Source: Nostoc piscinale CENA21
GTDB taxonomy: Bacteria > Cyanobacteriota > Cyanobacteriia > Cyanobacteriales > Nostocaceae
Assembly (NCBI RefSeq): GCF_001298445.1
Contig: NZ_CP012036.1
Coordinates: forward strand, 4,514,158 to 4,578,157
DNA length: 64,000 nt
Reading direction: 5' to 3'
Shown: piece by piece, positions 17,810 to 25,700 of the stretch
Numbering within the stretch: the first letter of the stretch is position 1
How the letters are laid out: the number at the start of each line of letters is the position of its first letter
Notes under the pieces: generated by a model
The model's database searches: none
Seen by the model: only the letters and a program-made list of their open reading frames with translations
Told to the model about the DNA's origin: nothing
Translations under genes and position numbers: made by a program

Positions 17810-18037
17810 TTACAAACTCTCTCTGATGTCAATTTGTGGTTGATCTCTAGTAGTCATGAAATCATCAGAGAAGTTGTCTAAACTCTCGATGAGAGATTGC
17901 CAGGGGTTATCTTTGGCAATGAGAACAATAGCGTTACCCATTTTTTTAATATAAACTTCTGTGCCAGTAAGTTGAAAATCTTCCGGCAAAATCACAACTT
18001 GGTGAGTGCCATCAGTGCTGAGTTTGGCAGTGTTCAT
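17810..18037 (-). CDS. VapB-like antitoxin
   Basis: 75 residues. The N-terminal half (MNTAKLSTDGTHQVVILPED, then GTEVYIKKMGNAIVLI) is an AbrB/MazE-type swapped-hairpin DNA-binding domain, and the acidic C-terminus (DNFSDDFMTTRDQPQIDI) is a toxin-binding tail. It is complete although its cognate PIN toxin is truncated. It would normally repress its own operon and block VapC. Confidence 0.75.
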   Translation of the reverse strand: MNTAKLSTDGTHQVVILPEDFQLTGTEVYIKKMGNAIVLIAKDNPWQSLIESLDNFSDDFMTTRDQPQIDIRESL

Positions 18038-18075
18038 AATTTATCTTTCCTATAAAATGCTAGGCTACTCGCATT

Positions 18076-18300
18076 TTATTTAAGTAGATCTAAAGTTATA
18101 AACTCACCATTTCTATACTCAGCGCGAACAGCTTCAATCTCTACCTGTGTCTGAGCATCATCTTCATACAATGCTTCTTCAGCTTCAAAAATTTGTTGTT
18201 CAATTAGCTCTTGAAGTTGGCGTTTCTCTTTTAAATCAAGAGAAGATATTGCTTCTGCTAAAGCTTCTAAGGAAAGTTGTACTTTAACAATGGCTGGCAT
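18076..18300 (-). CDS. small antitoxin-like helical protein
   Basis: 74 residues, almost wholly helical (LSLEALAEAISSLDLKEKRQ, then LQELIEQQIFEAEEALYEDD). The composition and length match small cyanobacterial antitoxin-type proteins, usually paired with a PIN or RelE-type toxin. It lies 38 bp upstream of vapB on the same strand; no third toxin gene is present. It may be an antitoxin remnant or an extra member of the VapBC unit. Confidence 0.5.
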   Translation of the reverse strand: MPAIVKVQLSLEALAEAISSLDLKEKRQLQELIEQQIFEAEEALYEDDAQTQVEIEAVRAEYRNGEFITLDLLK

Positions 18301-18378
18301 TTGCGTTTATGGGGTGTTTGCTGCACATTTACACCATTATGCTGATTTTAACAGCTATATTCCATTGTTTGCTGAGGT

Positions 18379-18410
18379 GCGATCGCCTACACAACTAAAA
18401 AAAATGCGAT
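18379..18410. repeat. 32-bp direct repeat, left copy
   Basis: GCGATCGCCTAC, then A-C-A, then AACTAAAAAAAATGCGAT. This matches 19185-19216 at 31 of 32 positions in the same orientation, and the two bracket the BrnT/antitoxin pair. Confidence 0.8.
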
Positions 18411-18526
18411 CACATTCCGACGGTTTTGTGATGCGTGCAGAATTTTTGGGCGATCGCAATTCACTAGAACTATCTCGAATTTTCCAGTTAGGATAAAATT
18501 TAGATAAAAACTTTGTGGAGAGTAAT

Positions 18527-18805
18527 GTGGCACTAGAGTTTGAATGGGATGAAAACAAAGCCACAGCAAACTATCAAAAGCATGGAATAAGTTTTGATGA
18601 AGCGAAGACAGTATTCAACGATCCCTTTTCACTCACTATTGCCGATCCACAACATTCTCTTGACGAAGATAGGTATATTGATATTGGATTATCAGCTAAG
18701 GGAAGAATTTTAGTAATAGTTTACACAGAGCGGAAATCTAAAATTCGGATTATCAGTTGTCGTCAAGCCACAGCTAGAGAACAAAGCACCTATGAACAAC
18801 AATAA
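18527..18805 (+). CDS. BrnT-family toxin
   Basis: 92 residues from the GTG at 18527, preceded by GGAG six bases upstream; a GTG at 18515 is also in frame but overlaps this site. The start LEFEWDENKATANYQKHGIS, then FDEAKTVFNDP and the C-terminal RIISCRQATARE, is the BrnT (DUF497) pattern, a RelE-like ribonuclease fold. It cleaves RNA during stress, by family knowledge. The downstream antitoxin gene overlaps by 14 bp. The order toxin-then-antitoxin is usual for BrnTA. Confidence 0.82.
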   Translation: MALEFEWDENKATANYQKHGISFDEAKTVFNDPFSLTIADPQHSLDEDRYIDIGLSAKGRILVIVYTERKSKIRIISCRQATAREQSTYEQQ

Positions 18806-19073
18806 TTCTCATGTTGAAACCCCAGATAACGATATGCTACCTGAATATGATTTTACAGGTGGTGTGCGAGGAAAACATCATCAAGAATATCGACAAGGAC
18901 ATACGGTAACAATTCATCAAGCAGATGGCACAACCGTAGTACAGCACTTGACAATACCAGAAGGTGCAATCATGCTCGATCCAGATGTTCGAGAATTTTT
19001 TCCGAATGCAGAAGCAGTAAATCACGCACTACGTACACTCATTCATCTAATTCCTCAAAAAAAAGTTAGTTAA
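18792..19073 (+). CDS. antitoxin partner of BrnT
   Basis: 93 residues overlapping the toxin gene by 14 bp, thus probably translationally coupled. The second half (VREFFPNAEAVNHALRTLIHLI) is a helix pair typical of ribbon-helix-helix antitoxins; MLPEYDFTGGVRGKHHQEYR near the start is the toxin-binding type of segment often seen in these partners. It lacks the classical BrnA name motif, so only its role is called. It ends in an A8 run (LIPQKKVS). Confidence 0.7.
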   Translation: MNNNNSHVETPDNDMLPEYDFTGGVRGKHHQEYRQGHTVTIHQADGTTVVQHLTIPEGAIMLDPDVREFFPNAEAVNHALRTLIHLIPQKKVS

Positions 19074-19184
19074 GGATATAACAATCCACTTGCAGTTTGA
19101 CGCTTTTGTATGCAGGTGAGATTTGGGGATGAGATCGCCTTCTCAATCTCAAAAGTATTGAGTGCGATCGCTGCTCGACAAAAT

Positions 19185-19216
19185 GCGATCGCCTACATAA
19201 CTAAAAAAAATGCGAT
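19185..19216. repeat. 32-bp direct repeat, right copy
   Basis: Same orientation as 18379-18410, one difference in 32 bases. It lies 112 bp after the antitoxin stop codon. The rest of the gap 19074-19506 holds HIP1 sites and a GTCTACGACAAGCCGC-type cyanobacterial repeat but no gene. Confidence 0.8.
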
Positions 19217-19506
19217 GTCTACGACAAGCCGCTTTGCGTCTACGCAACATCAGCTTTCATCACCAACGCTACCTCATTCATAAAGAACCTTAACTCATTT
19301 GTAACAAACGACGTAAGGTTTCTTATTAACTGAAATGGCTGGTGGTGTTTGTAAAAGCGATCGCATTCGTAAAGGCACAGTTACTCGTTTAAAATCTGCC
19401 CCACCAGACACTCAAAAATCGTAAATTTGAAATGAACAGGAACAAAGAATAGGGAACAGGCAAAAATTGGGCTACGCTCTAACCAAAAGTTGCGATAACA
19501 TTTTTA

Positions 19507-20427
19507 CTAACTTCTAATCACTGTTCTATCAACGGCAGAACCCCCACTAGCACCATTACCTTGTGTAGTTTGAGTTTTGGGCGTACCATGCAATTTCGGG
19601 TCTGGTTGTGGTGGTTGTGGTTCAGGGCCTAGCGGTTGAGGGTTAGCAACATATTGGAATTCACCCTTACCATCTATTGACTTACCTTTTGCCCAACGAC
19701 CCTCAGAACTTTCCGTACCTTCAGAGTGATTCCAGAATTGATAAGCAAACTCGCGTTTCTCCAACTCCAACGGGAAGGAACTAGGTACTGGAGTTGTTTC
19801 CAGACCTGAAGATTCTAAATCTTCAATCGTTGCTAACCATAAATTTTGGTGCATGGTGTCACGCGCAATCATAAAACTCAAGGTATCTTTCACCCCTGGG
19901 TCGTTTGACATTTCGTACAACCGCACTGCTTGCAAACGTCCTTGACTTTCAGCGTGCAAATTAGAACGGAAATCGGCTAAGAGATTACCACTAGCAACGA
20001 TAAAACGACCGTTCCAGGGATAGCCAACGCTATCAGATGGTGTAGCACCCAAACCAGAAACAATAGCGTGCTGGGGGTTCATAGCGGCGTTCATAATTAC
20101 ATCTCGTGGGTTTGTACCACCCATCACCGCACCGACTACCGCATCTCTTGCGCCTTCTTCTTGGACTGTCACAGGTGCTTTATCTAGCAAATGGGCAATC
20201 ATTGTCGCCAACATTTCAACGTGACCGATTTCTTCAGTACCCACATCTAGCAGCATATCTCTGTATTTAGCAGGGCCGCGACAGTTCCAACCCTGAAAAA
20301 GATACTGCATCATCACAGTCATTTCACCAAAAGTCCCACCAATTAATTCTTGAATCTTCATAGCGTAGACTGCATCAGGCTTTTCTGGTGGTTTGAAATA
20401 CTGTAATTTTTTGGTGTGGTAAAACAT
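19507..20427 (-). CDS. manganese catalase
   Basis: 306 residues. Four-helix bundle motifs: QELIGGTFGEMTVMMQYLFQ with the first Glu ligands, GTEEIGHVEMLATMIAHLL with Glu/His ligands, and HAESQGRLQAVRLYEM and ARDTMHQNLW with the last Glu/His. It disproportionates hydrogen peroxide using a di-Mn centre. The C-terminal 60 residues are Pro/Gly-rich and probably disordered. Nostocales carry two paralogous Mn-catalases, and I cannot say which this is. A GAGATTC-type leader precedes the ATG. It stands at the edge of the stress island. Confidence 0.92.
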   Translation of the reverse strand: MFYHTKKLQYFKPPEKPDAVYAMKIQELIGGTFGEMTVMMQYLFQGWNCRGPAKYRDMLLDVGTEEIGHVEMLATMIAHLLDKAPVTVQEEGARDAVVGAVMGGTNPRDVIMNAAMNPQHAIVSGLGATPSDSVGYPWNGRFIVASGNLLADFRSNLHAESQGRLQAVRLYEMSNDPGVKDTLSFMIARDTMHQNLWLATIEDLESSGLETTPVPSSFPLELEKREFAYQFWNHSEGTESSEGRWAKGKSIDGKGEFQYVANPQPLGPEPQPPQPDPKLHGTPKTQTTQGNGASGGSAVDRTVIRS

Positions 20428-20641
20428 TTGAATCTCCTGAGTTTTTGTTACCTTTCCTTACTAGGAAACTCAGGAAAGCTTGTCTCTACATCAGCCTGCG
20501 GTTCGAGAAAAAAAATTTAGAAATTATCAATAATTTAAAACCAGAGATGAACACAAATTAACATAGATATATTAGCTATTTTTTATGTATAACAGGCTCA
20601 ACAATATTTTTGTTTGACATAGAGTTTTCATTCAATAATGA

Positions 20642-20676
20642 AATACCCCTTTCTTCTTTGCTGAGAAAGGGGTATT
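20642..20676. repeat. 12-bp perfect hairpin upstream of Mn-catalase
   Basis: AATACCCCTTTC (20642-20653) and GAAAGGGGTATT (20665-20676) with an 11-base loop. It lies 3' of the fasciclin pseudogene and 5' of the catalase gene, both minus strand. No T-run follows on the minus strand, so it may be an attenuator, operator or weak terminator. It is the only notable structure in the 20428-20797 gap. Confidence 0.6.
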
Positions 20677-20797
20677 AGGTGAATTTGTTAAATTGACACG
20701 TATGATGATTGCTTGCCTTTACACCTGTATTTGTAACATTCATAAAGTGCAATAGTGTGAGAATTATCAGAGAGAATAAGTTCTACTTCCTAATTTC

Positions 20798-21218
20798 TCA
20801 ATGTCCAGCCACCATCGCAGGTATGAGGATTCCATCAATCACATGAATGACACCATTATCTGCCAGGATATCTGTTTGCAGGATATTGGCATCATTGACT
20901 TTAATATTACCGTTAACAGATTCAATTGCTAAAACAGATCCTTCCAGTGTCTCTGCTTCATCAATTTGCTCTAGGTCATCCGACCGAACATCGCCATAAG
21001 TGACATGATAGCTAACAATTTTCTTCAGTTTGGCAGTATCTTGCAGTAGTTCCTCTAAGGTTTCCTCTGGTAGCTGGGCAAAAGCTTCATCCGTAGGTGC
21101 AAAGAGTGTAAAAAAAATTAGAACTTTGCAGAGTATCTATAATTTGTGCAGCCTGGACAGCTTTTACTAAAGTGTTGAAATTGCCTGCATTAACAGCAGT
21201 TTCCCAAATATTAGCCAT
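20798..21218 (-). pseudogene. fasciclin (FAS1) domain protein, +1 frameshift
   Basis: From the ATG at 21218 the frame reads MANIWETAVNAGNFNTLVKA and on to LQSSNFF. It then breaks in an A8 run on the plus strand (21110-21117, T8 on the coding strand) and stops after 44 codons. Removing one base restores a 139-residue FAS1 domain: TLFAPTDEAFAQLP (the FAS1 H1 box), KIVSYHVTYG (YH motif), and NGVIHVIDGILIPAM (H2 box). FAS1 domains mediate adhesion, usually outside the cell, though this protein has no signal peptide, as is common for cyanobacterial single-domain forms. The rest is undecayed, so the lesion is either very recent, a sequencing error, or bypassed by slippage. Confidence 0.8.
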
Positions 21219-21473
21219 TATGATATCAAGATAGTCGGACAAATTAGTTATAAATTGATACAAGGCTGTTAACCTCTATCAACGGAGGGGTAGCGGATAA
21301 TATGTGGGACTTACGTACAAAGATTTTCTGTGGAGACTGGGTGTGAGGGTGTATGAGTGTGGGGCTTCGCCGTGAATACATACACCTGCTTGGGGTGTAG
21401 TTGCAGTAGTTTAAGGCGATCGCAGCCCATTGTATATTAAAAAATTACTTGGAAACTGCTATTTATGTGAAAT

Positions 21474-21894
21474 TTACTTTTTCTTTCTTACTAATCGGAC
21501 AATCATTACTAAATAAGTAATTAATAAACCAATAGCCATTGGAGCAATACATAAAAACCAATTGTCAATACAATATTGTGTTAAAAAAATTTTTGCCTGT
21601 CAGATGTTCTAAAACAACCCTCACACTATCGGGTGTATCCCCAAAATCTACCTGAAACAAGAAAAATCCACTATAGAAAAAAATACAGAAATAGATAATG
21701 ATAGATTCAACAGAATATAGGGAGGCAAATTGAAATTTTCTGATGAATAACAATCCAATAATTATTTGAATTAATGTAACAAACAAATCAATAATTCCAA
21801 AGAATAAAATTAAAAACCAGCCAGGAGTTAAAACTCGCAAAACCAACATTAATAATGCTGAAATAATAAGTATTATTGATAGTATTTTTTTCAT
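21474..21894 (-). pseudogene. small membrane protein, probable +1 frameshift
   Basis: The intact frame (21565-21894) gives 109 residues with three hydrophobic segments and ends abruptly after GKNFFNTILY. In the next frame, directly downstream, comes a clean further membrane segment and basic tail (WFLCIAPMAIGLLITYLV, then RLVRKKK, stop at 21474-21476). Deleting one base from the A7 run at 21583-21589 joins the two into a 139-residue protein with four membrane segments. No family is recognised. If the frameshift is an error, the gene is intact. Confidence 0.55.
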
Positions 21895-22307
21895 ATATTT
21901 CTAACATGGTATGATAAATGAAAGGCTATATTAGACACAAATTTTAGTATTTGCTATATACAAAATTGACTGATAAATTTATATAGCAATCCAATCGTGT
22001 CTAGTTAAAGACTGATCATTTATACCACAGGGATGCCAAAGTGTTGGGCGGCTTTGTTTCCTTCAGCGATCGCCTGCACAGACTAATGAAAAATCAAGGG
22101 TTTGAATCCACTTAGGGACTTCCAGCTTCTCGAAGAGTAACCCAACATCCGAGCATAATTTATTGGATTTCGCTAATGTTCCACCCAACCTACTTTTATG
22201 CTTAACTGAACCGTATTGCTATATCAGGAATTAAAAAAAGCAGGTTAGTGTAAACTAACCTGCTTTCTAGGCAATAAACATTATGGTATTCAGTGAACTA
22301 TGAAAGA
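21895..22307. other. intergenic stretch with terminator
   Basis: Apart from the minus-strand terminator at 22232-22264 I see no gene. A 19-codon frame at about 22020-22079 (minus) ends AAQHFGIPVV and may be the tail of a lost gene, but this is too short to call. Confidence 0.4.
22232..22264 (-). terminator. intrinsic terminator of the stress gene run
   Basis: On the minus strand AGCAGGTTAG, a 6-base loop, then CTAACCTGCT are followed by seven T (A run at 22233-22239 on the plus strand). It lies 44 bp after the cupin stop codon and should end transcription of the genes from 28047 down to 22308. Confidence 0.88.
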
Positions 22308-22649
22308 TTAATTTTCATCACGCCCGTGAACTTGGGCAGGTGGGCTGGTAGCTTCTACAGCAGTAAATGGTTCGAGAATTTTATAGTTGTGATGTGAACC
22401 TTTGGGAACTACCCAAGAACTACCAGGTTCAAGCAAAATCATTTGTCCTTCAATGTGCAGTTCTGCACGACCATTAATTACATAACCAACAGTTTCATAT
22501 TCCCGTGCAGTTGGTGGTTTATCATTTCCTGGTTGTTCATTTTCCCAAAGGCGCATAGAAACAGATTTACCCGAAGCCAGATATTTCTGACCGAGTTTAC
22601 CTTTGGGTGAATGGCTGGAATCGATTTTTTTAACGCTGGTGTCAGTCAT
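22308..22649 (-). CDS. cupin-domain protein
   Basis: 113 residues. It is a single small beta-barrel with cupin motif 1 around ETVGYVINGRAELHIEG and motif 2 around PGSSWVVPKGSHHNYKI; the His/Glu metal ligands are only partly canonical. Possible roles are metal-dependent oxygenase, isomerase or sugar-binding protein; the sequence does not decide. It starts 15 bp after the dehydrogenase stop codon and is surely cotranscribed with it. Confidence 0.75.
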   Translation of the reverse strand: MTDTSVKKIDSSHSPKGKLGQKYLASGKSVSMRLWENEQPGNDKPPTAREYETVGYVINGRAELHIEGQMILLEPGSSWVVPKGSHHNYKILEPFTAVEATSPPAQVHGRDEN

Positions 22650-22664
22650 ATTTAATTACTCACC

Positions 22665-23834
22665 TTACGGTTTCAAAACAACTTTGATGCAGTTATCTTG
22701 TTTGTGTTTAAAAATTTCGTAGCCGTGGGGTGCTTGTTCTAAAGGTAATTTGTGTGTAATCACAAATGACGGGTCGAGGTCACCGTTTTCAATGTGATTT
22801 AGTAAAGGTTTTAAGTAGCGATGAACGTGGGTTTGTCCCGTTTTAAATGTGAGGCCTTTGTTCATTGCTGCACCCATTGGGATTTTGTCAACAAAACCAC
22901 CATAAACTCCAGGTATAGATACATGACCACCTTTGCGACAAGATACAATAACTTGTCTGAGTGCAGTGGGACGGTCTGTTTCGAGGCGGACTGCTTGTTT
23001 TACTTGGTCGTAGAAAGCCATTGCATCTGTACCATGTGCTTCCATACCCACAGCATCAATGCAAGCATCGGGGCCACGGCCACCTGTCATTTCTTTAAGT
23101 GCTTCACCGACATTGACTTCTTCGTAGTTGAGGACTTCAGCTTTACCTTGTTCTTTAGCCATTTGCAAACGTTCGGGGATGCGGTCAATGGCGATGACTC
23201 GTTCTGCACCAAGAAGAAACGCACTTTTGATAGCAAATTGTCCGACTGGGCCGCAACCCCAGACTGCAACGATATCACCGGGTTTGATGTTACAGTTTTC
23301 TGCGGCCATATAGCCTGTTGGGAAAATGTCAGTTAAAAATAAAACTTGCTCATCTGTGAGATGGTCGGGAATTTTGAATAAACCAACATCTGCAAAGGGT
23401 ACTCGGACATATTCTGCTTGTCCGCCAGCGTAACCACCAAATAAATGAGAGTAGCCAAATAAACCAGATGGTGAGTGACCCATTTGGACTTCTACCATCC
23501 AAGCATTTGGGTTGGAGTTATCACAAAGTGACCATAAATCGCGCTGACAGAAAAAACAGTTACCGCAGGATATAGTGAAGGGAACAACAACGCGATCGCC
23601 TACCTTAACATTCCTAACTTCACTACCTAATTCTACAACTTCCCCCATAAATTCATGCCCCAGGATATCACCTTTTTGCATGGTGGGAATGTAGCCATCA
23701 TAAATATGTAAATCTGAGCCACAAATTGCTGTGGAAGTAATTTTAATAATGGCATCACGCGGGTTAATAATTTTGGGGTCAGGAACCGTTTCTACCCGCA
23801 CATCGTTTGCTCCGTTCCAGCAAACTGCTTTCAT
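22665..23834 (-). CDS. zinc-dependent dehydrogenase (MDR family), copy 2
   Basis: 389 residues. Catalytic zinc site Cys/His-Glu in TAICGSDLHIY and GHEFMGEV; structural zinc Cys cluster CGNCFFCQRDLWSLC; Rossmann loop VWGCGPVGQFAI. It resembles glutathione-independent formaldehyde and other alcohol dehydrogenases of COG1063. It is strongly similar along its whole length to the gene at 24477-25646 (identical length and most motifs), so it arose by duplication. The substrate is unknown; detoxification of reactive aldehydes would fit the neighbours. Confidence 0.82.
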   Translation of the reverse strand: MKAVCWNGANDVRVETVPDPKIINPRDAIIKITSTAICGSDLHIYDGYIPTMQKGDILGHEFMGEVVELGSEVRNVKVGDRVVVPFTISCGNCFFCQRDLWSLCDNSNPNAWMVEVQMGHSPSGLFGYSHLFGGYAGGQAEYVRVPFADVGLFKIPDHLTDEQVLFLTDIFPTGYMAAENCNIKPGDIVAVWGCGPVGQFAIKSAFLLGAERVIAIDRIPERLQMAKEQGKAEVLNYEEVNVGEALKEMTGGRGPDACIDAVGMEAHGTDAMAFYDQVKQAVRLETDRPTALRQVIVSCRKGGHVSIPGVYGGFVDKIPMGAAMNKGLTFKTGQTHVHRYLKPLLNHIENGDLDPSFVITHKLPLEQAPHGYEIFKHKQDNCIKVVLKP

Positions 23835-23849
23835 AATTTTTAGTCCTTT

Positions 23850-23887
23850 GTCATTTGTTCTTGGTCATTAGTCATTTGTCATTTGTG
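23850..23887. repeat. STRR heptamers (GTCATTT-type)
   Basis: Degenerate tandem heptamers GTCATTT, GTCATTA, GTCATTT, GTCATTT between the dehydrogenase ATG and the small exported protein gene. A second heptamer family, CTTTTTA, occurs three times in tandem at 24005-24025, just inside that gene's 3' flank. Confidence 0.6.
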
Positions 23888-24026
23888 AAAACAAATAAAT
23901 CATGGAAGTAATAGCTAGATAAATAGGTGCGTTAGGCGCTTTGATTATTTTTTTGGGAAACATCTAAACGCGCCTAACACACCTAGCTATCTTTTTACTT
24001 TTGCCTTTTTACTTTTTACTTTTTAC

Positions 24027-24419
24027 TTACATTCTATCTCTGAGTTGTTTGCTGGGAGGATTTTGATAATAACCTTCTCTGCTACCTTGGGGTTGATTAC
24101 CACCAACTGCTTCCCCTACTCTATCTTTTGCATCCTTGAGAAACTCTTTTGTAGCTCTAGGAGTATCTTCATCTAAGTTGAGTTTTTCACGGATATTATC
24201 AGCAGCGCCCTTCAATTTGGACTGAGCATTTCTAGCTTGGTTATCGTATTGAACGCCGTTGTTTTGTCCTTCGGGTACACCTTTATAATAGGTACCTTCT
24301 GGAGTTGTTACATCAGCTTGTGCTACATTCACAAAGCTAAATGCTTGACCTAGTAAGAACATAAATCCTACTAAAAAAACCACCATAATTTGGCGTAAAC
24401 GAGAAATCACTTGCTTCAT
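24027..24419 (-). CDS. small exported stress-cluster protein
   Basis: 130 residues from the ATG at 24419, chosen because GAGG sits 6 bases upstream; the ATG at 24431 overlaps that site. A hydrophobic stretch (about 12-33), then AQADV, is a signal peptide with a cleavage site. The mature part is hydrophilic: repeated Asn/Gln/Lys, a DNIREKLNLDEDTPRA segment and a Gly/Pro/Tyr-rich end. It resembles small periplasmic stress proteins of cyanobacteria, without a defined activity. It lies between two paralogous dehydrogenase genes. Confidence 0.6.
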   Translation of the reverse strand: MKQVISRLRQIMVVFLVGFMFLLGQAFSFVNVAQADVTTPEGTYYKGVPEGQNNGVQYDNQARNAQSKLKGAADNIREKLNLDEDTPRATKEFLKDAKDRVGEAVGGNQPQGSREGYYQNPPSKQLRDRM

Positions 24420-24476
24420 AAATAACCTCATTTGTTTTATTTATTTGTGTGTACAACTGAACGGCTATGTGCCAAT

Positions 24477-25646
24477 TCATGGTTTGAGGACGACTTTGAC
24501 ACAGTTATCTTTTTTCTGTTGAAAAATGTGATAACCGTGAGCCGCTTCTTCTAGTGGTAGTTGATGAGTGATCACAAAAGAAGGATCTAATTTGCCATCC
24601 AAGATTTGCTGGAGTAACAAACGCATATATTTCTGGCCGTGCATTTGTCCCATTCTGAAGGTGAGACCTTTGTTCATTGCTGCACCCAAGGGTATTTTGT
24701 CTACAAAACCACCATAAACACCCATAATTGCCAAAGTGCCGCCTTTACGACAGGCTACCATCATTTCTCGTAATACGTGAGGACGGTCGGTTTCTAACCT
24801 GAGCTTTTGTTTTGTCTGATCATAGAAGTCTTCTAAACCAACACCGTGTGCTTCTAAACCGACTGCATCAATGCAAGCATCAGGGCCTCGTCCGCCAGTC
24901 ATTTCTTTTAATGCTTCACCAGTATTAACTTCTTCGTAGTTAATTACTTCGGCTTTGGCATATTTTTTTGCCATTTCTAAGCGTTCGGGGAAACGGTCGA
25001 TCGCAATTACTTTTTCTGCACCCATCATATAGGCGCTAATCATGGCGAATAATCCTACTGCGCCGGAACCCCAAACAGCTACCGTATCCCCTGGCTGAAT
25101 ATCACAGAGTTCTGCCCCCATGTAGCCAGTCGGAATAGCGTCGGAAATAAATAATAGTTTCTCGTCAGGTATATCTGACGGAACTTTGACAACGCCGACA
25201 TCAGCAAATGGTACGCGGATATATTCAGCTTGTGCGCCTGCATAGCCACCTAATAAATGAGAGTAGCCGTAAATGGCGGAAGTGACATTGCCAAATAATT
25301 TTTCTTCTAACCAACTGTTAGGGTTAGAATTATCACACAGCGACCACATATCGCGCTGGCAATAAGCACATCGACCACAGCCAATTGTAGAGGGAACAAC
25401 AACGCGATCGCCCACTTTTAAATTATCAACGCCCTTACCAACTTCGACAACTTCTCCCATAAATTCGTGACCAATAATGTCACCTTTTTGGACTGTTGGG
25501 ATATAGCCGCCATAGATATGTAAGTCAGAACCACAAATGGCTGTGGATGTAATTTTAATAATTGCATCACGGGGATTAAGAATCGTCGGGTCTGGTACAT
25601 TTTCTACCCGAACTTCATTCGCACTTTGCCAACAGACTGCTTTCAT
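24477..25646 (-). CDS. zinc-dependent dehydrogenase (MDR family), copy 1
   Basis: 389 residues, paralogous to the gene at 22665-23834 with the same zinc sites (TAICGSDLHIY, GHEFMGEV, CGRCAYCQRDMWSLC) and Rossmann loop VWGSGAVGLFAM. The main differences lie in the substrate-side loop around 120-135 (SWLEEKLFGNVTSAIYGYSH), so the two enzymes may have different substrates. It is 55 bp after the SRPBCC gene in the same direction. Confidence 0.82.
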   Translation of the reverse strand: MKAVCWQSANEVRVENVPDPTILNPRDAIIKITSTAICGSDLHIYGGYIPTVQKGDIIGHEFMGEVVEVGKGVDNLKVGDRVVVPSTIGCGRCAYCQRDMWSLCDNSNPNSWLEEKLFGNVTSAIYGYSHLLGGYAGAQAEYIRVPFADVGVVKVPSDIPDEKLLFISDAIPTGYMGAELCDIQPGDTVAVWGSGAVGLFAMISAYMMGAEKVIAIDRFPERLEMAKKYAKAEVINYEEVNTGEALKEMTGGRGPDACIDAVGLEAHGVGLEDFYDQTKQKLRLETDRPHVLREMMVACRKGGTLAIMGVYGGFVDKIPLGAAMNKGLTFRMGQMHGQKYMRLLLQQILDGKLDPSFVITHQLPLEEAAHGYHIFQQKKDNCVKVVLKP

Positions 25647-25700
25647 AAAAGTATGAAGTATGAAATGTGAATTAGAAAGTATGAAGTATGGGTTTCATCT

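Noticed and set aside
19056..19063. A8 run near the end of the BrnT antitoxin as a fourth frameshift
   Set aside because: Deleting one A changes only the last few residues and gives no recognisable extension, so the current end is kept.
22014..22080. Minus-strand 19-codon frame ending AAQHFGIPVV, like the tail of a lost enzyme
   Set aside because: Too short to call, and a stop codon lies directly upstream.
22090..22110. GGTTTGAATCC-like sequence resembling a tRNA T-arm
   Set aside because: No matching acceptor, D or anticodon stems around it.
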